From Rhizobiaceae bacterium (GTDB lineage Bacteria; Pseudomonadota; Alphaproteobacteria; Rhizobiales; Rhizobiaceae): a stretch of 5,678 nucleotides of DNA. The translations under genes and the position numbers were made by a program. Shown here piece by piece: positions 1-5,678 of this stretch. The stretch lies in assembly GCA_004299545.1 (NCBI GenBank), contig SCRB01000373.1, positions 1 to 5,678 on the forward strand. The letters run 5' to 3'. Each line of letters starts with the position of its first letter. Position 1 is the first letter of the stretch. The notes beneath the pieces are model-generated. The model was not told the origin of the DNA and did not search any database. It was given only the letters and a program-made list of their open reading frames with translations.

Positions 1-3000
1 CAGGAACTGGAGAAGGCGCTGGGCTACCGCGCCGGTTTCGGGCTTCGCTTCGGCCGTTTCTACCGCAAGTTCGGCTGGCTCGGGATGGTCGGCCCGATCC
101 TGATATTCACGGCCGTCCTCCTATGGCTCGCGGCAATCGCGCTCGGCAAAGCAGGCTTCGCGCATTGGAGCCTGGCAGGGCTTCTGGTTCTTCTGGCGTT
201 GCCGGCGAGCGAGGGCGCCGTCGGCCTTTTCAATACGATCGCTCTTTTCTTTCTCAAGCCGACACGCCTGATCGGTTACGAATATGGCGAGGGCCTGCCG
301 GACAGCGCGCGCACACTGCTCGTCATGCCGACGTTGATCGGCTCGCGCGAGGAAGTCGAGGAAAGCGCCCACAATCTCGAAGTCCACTATCTCGCCAATA
401 CGGACGAGGAGATCTTTTTCGCCCTGCTTTCGGATTGGCATGACAGTTCGGTCGAGCAGGCCGATTTCGATGTCGAAATCCTTTCCTATGCACGCAAGAA
501 GATCGCGGAGCTCAACCAACGCTATCCGCGCAGCGGCACGCCCCGGTTCCATCTTCTGCATCGCCGGCGTCTCTTCAATGACGCCGAGAAGCGGTGGATG
601 GGATGGGAGCGCAAGCGCGGCAAGCTGCACGAGCTCAACCTGCTTCTGCGCGGCGATTCCGATACTACGTTCCTGCCGCCGGACAATCCGGTCCCCGAAG
701 GGGTCGTCTACGTGATGACGCTCGATGCCGACACGCGCACGACCCGCGATATCGTGCGCAAGCTCGCCGGCAAGATGAGCCATCCCCTCAACAGTCCGCA
801 TTACAACCTGAAATCGCATCGGGTGACGTCGGGATACGGCATTCTCCAGCCGCGCGTGACGCCATCGCTGACGACCGGCGACGAAGCGTCGTTCTTCCAG
901 CGTGTGTTTTCGGCCCATCGCGGCATCGACCCTTACGTCTTCGCCGTCTCGGACATCTATCAGGACCTCTTCCACGAAGGCACGTTCACCGGAAAGGGAA
1001 TGTACCATCTCGACGCGATGGAAGCGGCGTTGAAAGGCCGGATCAGGGAAAACACGATCCTCAGCCACGATCTGCTCGAAGGCGCGCTGACACGCGCTGC
1101 GCTCGTCACCGACGTGGAACTGGTGGAGGATTACCCGACGCGCTATTCGGTCGACGCTTCGCGCCACCATCGCTGGGCGCGTGGCGACTGGCAACTCCTG
1201 CCGATCATCATGGCGCCGGATTCCGGCATATCCGCCGTTTCCCGATGGAAGATGATCGACAATCTGCGCCGGTCGCTTGTGCCGATCTTCTGGATCGCTT
1301 CGTCCATAGCCGCGTGGGCCACGCTGCCCTTTACCCTTGCCGCGGAATGGCAGCTTTTCCTTATCCTCATTCTCTTCGTCCAGCCGACATTCGACATCGT
1401 CGCCGGCATCCTTCCCGATCGCGCCAATGTCACCTTGCGGGGGCACCTCAACGCCTTCGGACGCGACGTGGCGGTCGGTACCGCGCAGGTGGCGCTCAGG
1501 ATCGTGCTGATCGCGCACCAGGCATGGCTGATGGGAGATGCCATCAGCCGCACCCTTTACCGCATGTCCTTCAGCCGCGAACATCTGCTCGAATGGCGTA
1601 CCGCCCTGGAGGCGTATCGCAGCGGCCGCAAAAGCGTTGGCGATTACTACCGGCTCATGTACGGCGCAATCATCGTCGCCATTGTCGGGCTTGCCATACC
1701 GATCGCGGCGGGTTCGACCGGCGCCGTGGTCGCCTTCATCTTCGCGCTGTTCTGGGTCGGATCGCCGGCATTCGCATGGATCATCAGCCGTTCGGCCGAA
1801 ACGGAGGACCGCCTCGTGGTTTCCGAGGAGGACACCAAGCGGCTGAGGAGCGTGGCGCGGCGGACCTGGTTCTACTTCGAAACCTTCGTCAATGCCGAAA
1901 ACAACATGCTGCCGCCGGACAATTTCCAGGAGACGCCGGTTCCGGTCGTCGCGCCGCGCACCTCGACGACGAATATCGGCCTCTATCTGCTCTCAACCGT
2001 TGCCGCGCGCGATTTCGGCTGGATCAGCATGGGCGGCATGCTCGACCGTATCGAGGCGACGCTCGCCACAATGGAGAAGCTCGAACATTATCGCGGCCAT
2101 CTCTTCAACTGGTACGACACCAAGACGCTGCAGCCATTGCAGCCGAAATATGTTTCTGCCGTGGACAGCGGCAATCTCGCCGGGCACCTCGTCGCCGTCG
2201 CGGGGGCTTGCCGCGAATGGGCGGAAGCGCCGGCAGCTTACCTCGAAGGCGATTTCGACGGACTTCTGGACAGCGTCACCATCCTCGAGGACACGCTCGC
2301 CAACCTGCCGGATGACCGTCGCCAGTTGCGTCCGTTGCGGCAGCGGCTGCGCGAGCGGCTCGAAGGCATCAGGCGGGCCATCGAATCCGTCAAGCGCGAG
2401 CCGGAACTGGCGCCGGTCAGGACCATCAACCTGGCGGTGATGGCAGGCGAGATCCGCAAGCTTGCTTCCGCGCTTCGTCAGGAGACCGGCTCCGCCGTCA
2501 GTGACGATCTGGCGCAATGGGCCGAGAAACTGGCCGAAACCTGCAATGCCCATGTCGATGACGCCCATACCGACGAGGCATTGATCGAAACCATCAGGGC
2601 GAGGCTGACATCGATCGCGGAAAGATGCCGGGGACTTGCCTGGGGAATGGATTTCTCCTTCCTTTTCCGGGAAGACCGGAAGCTCTTCTCGATCGGCTAC
2701 CGCGTCAACGAGCACCAGCTCGACGAAGCCTGCTACGATCTTCTCGCTTCGGAGGCGCGGCTGGCGAGCCTGCTCGCCATCGCCAAGGGTGACATTCCGA
2801 CCGACCATTGGTTCCATCTCGGCCGGCCGGTCGTCGAAATCGGCTTCCGCGGCGCGCTGATGTCGTGGTCTGGCTCGATGTTCGAATATCTGATGCCGCC
2901 GCTCGTCATGAAGGAGCCGCAGGGTGGCCTCCTCAACCAGACCGATAATCTCATCGTCAAGCGCCAGATCCAGTACGGGCGCGAGAAGGGCATTCCGTGG

Positions 3001-5678
3001 GGCATTTCGGAAGCCGCTTTCAACGCCCGCGACCGCGACATGAACTACCAGTACACGAATTTCGGCGTGCCGGGGCTCGGTCTCAAGCGCGGGCTGGCGC
3101 TCAACACCGTCATCGCCCCTTATGCGACGATGCTGGCCTGCCAGTTCGCGCCGCATGAAGCGGTGGAGAACATGGCGCGGCTCGACGCGGCGGGCGCGCT
3201 CGGCCGCTACGGCTATCATGACGCCGTCGATTATACGCCCGAACGCGTGCCCGAGGGCACCGACCATGCCGTCGTCTACAACTACATGGCGCACCATTCA
3301 GGCATGTCGATCGTCGCCGTCGCCAATGCGATCTTCGAAGGCCGCATGCGCGACCGTTTCCACAGCGATCCAGTCGTCGAGGCGGCCGAACTCCTGTTGC
3401 AGGAAAAGGCGCCGCGCAGCATCCCCGTCGCGACGCTGAAGACGGAAGCGGCCGAGCGGACGAAGGGCGGCGCCATTCCCGAGACGCCGGATACACGGCT
3501 GATCCTCAATCCGCTCCATACGCTTCCGGCGACCAACCTGATGTCGAACGGGCATTATTCGGTCATGGTGACGTCAACGGGCGCGGGCTACAGCCGTTTC
3601 AACGACCTCGCCATCACCCGTTGGCATGCCGATCCCGTCGAGGACAGGATGGGGCACTTCCTTTTCCTCCGCGACGTCGAGACGGGGGAATGGTGGTCCG
3701 CCACCGCCGAACCGAGGCAGGCGCCGGGCGAGACGATCCAGGTCGTGCTGGCCGACGACAAGGCGACCTTCGTCAAGACCGTCGGCGCGATCCGCAGCGA
3801 GGTGGAATGCACGCTCGTCTGCGAGGGGAACGGAGAGGTCCGCCGCATCTCGATCTCGAACGACAGCCAGCACGATCGACAGGTCGAAGTCACCTCCTAT
3901 GCGGAACTCGTCCTGGCGTCCGAGGCGAGCGACAATGCGCATCCCGTTTTCTCCAAAATGTTCGTCGAGACGGAGATCGCCGATCAGGGCGGCATCATCT
4001 TCGCCACGCGCCGCAAGCGCGACAAGACGGAGCCCGACCTGACTCTGGCGCATTTCGTCATCGACAGTTCGGGGAGTCCACGGCAGACCGAGGCGGAAAC
4101 GGACCGCCGCGCCTTCCTGGGCGCGGGGCGCGACATTTCCGATCCCGCGGCCTTCGATTCAGGCGCCCGCCTGACCGGTTCGGCCGGCTTCGTCCTCGAT
4201 CCGATCATGTCCTTGCGCCGCCGGGTGAGGGTGCCCGCCAACAAGAAGGTGACGCTCACCTTCTGGACCGTGGTGGCGCCGACCCGCGCCGAGGCGGAGG
4301 CGGCCGTCACGCAACTCGACCATTCGGAAAGCTTCGCCCGGCAGGCGATGCTCTCCTGGACGCGTTCGCAGGTCCAGGCCTACCACGTCGGCCTCAACCT
4401 CGCCGACGCCTGCAACGTCCAGAAACTCGCGCGCTACCTGATCTATCCGGACGGCGCGACCCGCATCGCCAGCGACGCCATCGCTTCCGGGCTGGGTTCG
4501 CAATCCGCGCTGTGGCCGATGAGCATTTCGGGCGATTTCCCGATCTTCGCGCTCCGCATCGACGACATCGCCGATATCGAGATCGTGGCGGAGGTCTTGC
4601 GCATGCAGGAATATCTCAGGGCGAGGGGGCTGGTGGCGGATTTCGTCATCGTCAACGAGCGCGCCTCCTCCTATGTCCAGGATCTTCAGCAGGCGATCGA
4701 GCGTCTTTGCGAGAACAGCCGGCTGCGCGGTTCCGAACTTGGCCCCCGCCAGCATATCTTCGCCGTCAGGCGTGACCTGATGGATGAAAAATCCTATCGC
4801 ACGCTTTTGGCGGTCGCCCGCATCGTCCTCCATACGCGCAACGGCCAGATCTTCGACCAGATCGAGCGCGCCGAGGCGATCGAGGCGCAGTTGCGCGGGC
4901 TCGAATTGCCGACAACGACGACGCAAGGCAACGCGGCGGAAACGGAAACGCCGCCTTCCAAGGCGGTTCTGCGCCCCGTCAAGTCGAACCGCTCCAGCCG
5001 CAACACGGCGGAGGGCGACGACCTCGCCTTCTGGAACGGCTTCGGCGGCTTCGCCGATGGCGGGCGCGACTATGTCGTGCGGCTGGAAGGCACCAGCGTT
5101 ACGCCGCAGCCGTGGATCAACGTCATGGCCAACCCGACGTTCGGCTTCCATACGTCCGCGGAAGGCGCGTCGTTCACCTGGAGCCGCAACAGCCGCGACT
5201 TCCAGCTGACGCCCTGGTCGAACGACCCGGTGACGAATCGGCCGGGCGAAGCCATCTATATTTATGACGAGGCGGACGGGAAGCTGTTCTCGCCCTTCGC
5301 CTGCGTGGCGCGCGACGGGACCATGCGCTACGAGACGCGGCACGGCCACGGGACAAGCGTTTTCAGGGCGACGCGCAACGCTCTCGATCTCGAACTGACG
5401 CAGATCGTCGATCCCGAAGATCCGGTGAAGCTTTCGCGCCTTGTCATTCGCAACGGCGGTGAAACGGCCGTCAGGCTCCGTGTCTATGCCTATGCCGAAT
5501 GGGTCCTTGGCACGGACCGGGTGAAGAGCGCCCCAACGATCATTCCCTCATTCGATCAGGCCAGCGGCGTCTTGATGGCGCGCAATCCCTATAGCCTCGA
5601 TTACGGCGACAGGGTCGCTTTCCTCGCCAGCGATAAGCCACCGCAATCCCATACCGCCGACCGGGTCGAATTTATCGG
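1..5678 (+). CDS. ndvB: Cyclic beta-1,2-glucan synthase (NdvB/ChvB/Cgs), internal fragment lacking both ends
   Basis: Frame +1 is open across the whole window (1892 codons plus two bases), with no stop and no candidate start context, so the gene runs off both edges. The product is an inner-membrane, multi-domain enzyme that makes cyclic beta-1,2-glucan from UDP-glucose by initiation, elongation, chain-length control and cyclization. Seen in order: two hydrophobic segments, a GT-A glycosyltransferase domain with a DAD motif (residues 242-244) and RHHRW (388-392), four further hydrophobic segments, a glycoamylase-like middle domain, and two GH94-type beta-sandwich modules separated by a helical connector. 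This order is specific to the NdvB/ChvB/Cgs family. Family members are about 2,800-2,870 residues as I recall, so about two thirds is present. No frameshift or internal stop is seen, and codon use looks uniform. In relatives the exporter gene ndvA/chvA may lie nearby, but it is not visible here. Family assignment is firm; exact ring size and biological role are inferred from relatives. Confidence 0.96.
79..255 (+). other. ndvB: Transmembrane segments 1 and 2 of NdvB
   Basis: Residues about 27-48 and 57-85 are two strongly hydrophobic stretches joined by a short loop (about 49-56) that carries a lysine and a histidine. They lie just before the glycosyltransferase domain. Brucella Cgs is known to have six membrane spans with both ends in the cytoplasm. 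That topology would place this short loop in the periplasm and the following domain in the cytoplasm. Arg/Lys-rich residues just before the first span (R16, R19, R22, K23) and after the second (K86, R89) agree with the positive-inside rule. Span limits are estimated by eye. Confidence 0.82.
298..1200 (+). other. ndvB: GT84 glycosyltransferase domain (UDP-glucose dependent chain elongation)
   Basis: Residues about 100-400 form a GT-A type processive glycosyltransferase domain (family GT84), which adds glucose from UDP-glucose to the growing beta-1,2-glucan at the cytoplasmic face of the inner membrane. Visible motifs are: LLSDWHD with D145, a likely nucleotide-binding aspartate; ERKRGKLHELN around 203-213, the basic loop typical of GT2-like enzymes; TLDADTRT with D242 and D244, the metal-binding DxD type motif; SHDLLEG with D357 and E360, a likely catalytic base region; and RHHRW (388-392), the (Q/R)xxRW acceptor/processivity motif. 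Together these give the D, D, D, (Q/R)xxRW pattern. Aligned to Brucella Cgs from memory, D242/D244 would match the essential D624/D626. Catalytic roles are inferred from the family, not shown by this sequence. Confidence 0.9.
1279..1785 (+). other. ndvB: Transmembrane segments 3 to 6 of NdvB
   Basis: Four hydrophobic stretches follow the glycosyltransferase domain: residues about 427-446, 450-469, 553-571 and 575-595. They form two hairpins with very short outer loops, separated by a polar, Arg/His-containing stretch (about 470-552) that should be cytoplasmic. Basic residues before span 3 (R423, R424) and after span 6 (R597) fit a cytoplasmic location of both flanks. With the first two spans this makes six, as reported for Brucella Cgs. 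The bundle probably anchors the catalytic domains at the membrane; whether it contributes to a glucan channel is not decided by the sequence. Confidence 0.82.
1798..3510 (+). other. ndvB: Middle glycoamylase-like domain, probable cyclization domain (GH189 type)
   Basis: Residues about 600-1170 form the soluble middle domain. It opens with a conserved block rich in aromatic and Asn/Pro residues (FYFETFVNAENNMLPPDNFQ, 623-642), then TSTTNIGLYLLS (655-665 region) and HYRGHLFNWYDT (697-707). A charged helical insertion with little family signature covers about 735-880. The glycoamylase-like core resumes at MDFSFLF (883-889) and includes WSGSMFEYLMPP (955-966), WGISEAAFNARD (1000-1011), NFGVPGLGLKRG (1020-1031) and YNYMAHHSGMS (1094-1104). 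Such domains are (alpha/alpha)6 barrels. Work on a Thermoanaerobacter homologue assigned this part to ring closure by transglycosylation (family GH189). Glutamates E962, E1004 and E1085 are candidates for catalytic residues, but I cannot say which are used. Confidence 0.82.
3514..4281 (+). other. ndvB: First GH94-type beta-sandwich module
   Basis: Residues about 1172-1427 read as a beta-rich module of the GH94 N-terminal supersandwich type (glycosyltransferase 36-like). It begins near LMSNGHYSVMVTSTGAGYS (1180-1198), continues through RWHADPVEDRMGHFLFLRD (1207-1225), and ends with NKKVTLTFWTVVAPT (about 1415-1428), a strand pattern that usually closes this fold. GH94 enzymes are inverting phosphorylases; in Cgs the GH94 part trims the glucan chain with phosphate and so sets ring size. 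This copy is followed by a helical connector rather than by an evident catalytic barrel, so it is more likely structural. Domain limits are approximate. Confidence 0.75.
3541..3705 (+). repeat. Diverged protein-level repeat, copy 1 (sandwich core)
   Basis: Residues 1181-1235 align with residues 1708-1766 of the same protein. Shared features are a glycine-containing strand followed by GAGYSRFN (compare GASFTWSRN), then RWHADPV (compare PWSNDPV), a spacer of about six residues, then FLFLRDVETGEWWS (compare IYIYDEADGKLFSP). The similarity is at protein level only; the DNA is too diverged to look like a recent duplication. Confidence 0.65.
4282..4908 (+). other. ndvB: Helical connector between the two GH94-type sandwich modules
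   Basis: Residues about 1428-1636 look mainly helical with mixed short strands. Recognisable conserved parts are a long amphipathic stretch starting at THLD-like residues near 1437, the block LWPMSISGDFPIFALRI (1505-1521), VADFVIVNERASSYVQDLQ (1546-1564) and VARIVLHTRNGQIFDQIERA (about 1606-1625). These blocks recur in NdvB-type proteins as I remember them. No catalytic residues can be named. Its position suggests a scaffold linking the first sandwich to the phosphorylase module. Confidence 0.6.
4909..5016 (+). other. ndvB: Low-complexity Thr/Ser/Ala/Pro linker
   Basis: Residues about 1637-1672 are rich in Thr, Ala, Ser, Pro, Asn and charged residues, beginning PTTTTQGNAAETETPPSK (1637-1654) and running through SNRSSRNTAEGDD (1662-1674). 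There are almost no aromatic residues and no predicted hydrophobic core, unlike the folded segments on both sides. It is probably a flexible hinge before the second GH94-type module. Such linkers vary in length and sequence among relatives, so this is a good place to look for lineage differences. Confidence 0.65.
5017..5678 (+). other. ndvB: Second GH94-type beta-sandwich module, start of the phosphorylase part (cut by window end)
   Basis: Residues 1673-1892 begin a classic GH94 N-terminal sandwich: FWNGFGGFADGGRDYVV (1677-1693), TPQPWINVMANPTFGFHTS (1701-1719), FTWSRNSRDFQLTPWSNDPV (1725-1744) and the strand series IYIYDEADGKLFSPF (1752-1766) and VRLRVYAYAEWVLG (near 1825-1838). In GH94 phosphorylases this module precedes an (alpha/alpha)6 catalytic barrel that carries the general acid aspartate and the phosphate-binding residues; that barrel lies beyond the window. 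In Cgs this part is credited with shortening the linear glucan and so controlling the degree of polymerization. Confidence 0.85.
5122..5298 (+). repeat. Diverged protein-level repeat, copy 2 (sandwich core)
   Basis: Residues 1708-1766 are the counterpart of residues 1181-1235. The order of elements is the same: FGFHTSAEGASFTW, a polar SRNSRDFQL segment, PWSNDPV, a short spacer, then IYIYDEADGKLFSPF. This copy carries the stronger match to the canonical GH94 supersandwich, so it is the one expected to pair with the catalytic barrel. Confidence 0.65.

Noticed and set aside
121..1584. Antisense open frame of 487 codons opposite the glycosyltransferase region
   Set aside because: It lies fully opposite a clearly conserved coding frame. 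Its translation is an Arg/His/Asp/Val-rich composition typical of antisense frames in GC-rich genes, and it has no recognisable domain.
594..2315. Forward open frame of 573 codons in frame +3
   Set aside because: It is out of frame with the family-matching frame +1 through the DAD and RHHRW motifs and all four membrane spans. Its Arg/Pro/Gly/His-rich translation is a typical frame-shifted shadow.
1993..3297. Antisense open frame of 434 codons opposite the middle domain
   Set aside because: Same reasons: complete overlap with the ndvB frame, shadow-like composition, no motif and no supporting ribosome binding site that I could defend.
3621..4775. Forward open frame of 384 codons in frame +3 that could suggest a frameshift or second gene
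   Set aside because: Frame +1 continues without a stop through the same bases and carries the sandwich and connector motifs, so no frameshift is needed; the alternative translation is rich in Arg/Gly/Pro with no domain.
4159..5349. Antisense open frame of 396 codons opposite the GH94-type modules
   Set aside because: Fully opposite conserved sandwich motifs; the composition (His, Arg, Gly, Val, Asp rich) matches a codon-bias shadow and no family is recognisable.
1..5678. Possible mobile element, CRISPR array, tRNA, riboswitch or intergenic regulatory DNA
   Set aside because: Every base is inside one conserved open frame. No direct-repeat/spacer pattern, inverted terminal repeats, tRNA-like cloverleaf or terminator-like hairpin with a T run was seen by eye.

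Overview
The window lies entirely inside one very large protein-coding gene on the + strand. Frame +1 is open from the first base to the last: 1892 complete codons, no stop, and neither the true start nor the true stop is present. The translation matches the cyclic beta-1,2-glucan synthase family, called NdvB in Sinorhizobium/Rhizobium, ChvB in Agrobacterium and Cgs in Brucella. By recollection these proteins are about 2,800-2,870 residues long. The fragment would then lack roughly 380-390 residues at the N-terminus and 550-600 at the C-terminus. The GC-rich composition, the strong preference for G/C at third codon positions and the identity of the gene point to an alphaproteobacterium of the Hyphomicrobiales (Rhizobiaceae/Brucellaceae relatives). 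The genus cannot be fixed from this fragment.

Layout in window residue numbers (residue n = bases 3n-2 to 3n): (1) two membrane segments, about 27-48 and 57-85; (2) a cytoplasmic GT-A type glycosyltransferase domain of family GT84, about 100-400, with conserved aspartates and an RxxRW motif; (3) four more membrane segments, about 427-446, 450-469, 553-571 and 575-595; (4) a large middle domain, about 600-1170, of the glycoamylase-like type now linked to ring closure (GH189); (5) a first GH94-type beta-sandwich module, about 1172-1427; (6) a mostly helical connector, about 1428-1636, and a Thr/Ser/Ala/Pro-rich flexible linker, about 1637-1672; (7) the start of a second GH94-type sandwich module, about 1673 to the window end. 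The GH94 catalytic barrel should follow downstream.

These parts form one inner-membrane machine. The GT84 domain elongates a linear beta-1,2-glucan from UDP-glucose, the GH94 phosphorylase module controls chain length, and the middle domain closes the ring by transglycosylation. The product is normally exported to the periplasm by the ABC transporter NdvA/ChvA/Cgt, which is not in this window. It serves in osmoadaptation and in host interaction (nodulation, crown gall, Brucella intracellular survival).

No RNA gene, promoter, terminator, mobile element, CRISPR array or second gene could be supported. There is no intergenic DNA. Several long open frames on the other strand and in other frames are best read as shadows of this GC-rich gene. 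I found no evidence of an undescribed system; the points worth a second look are internal to this enzyme.
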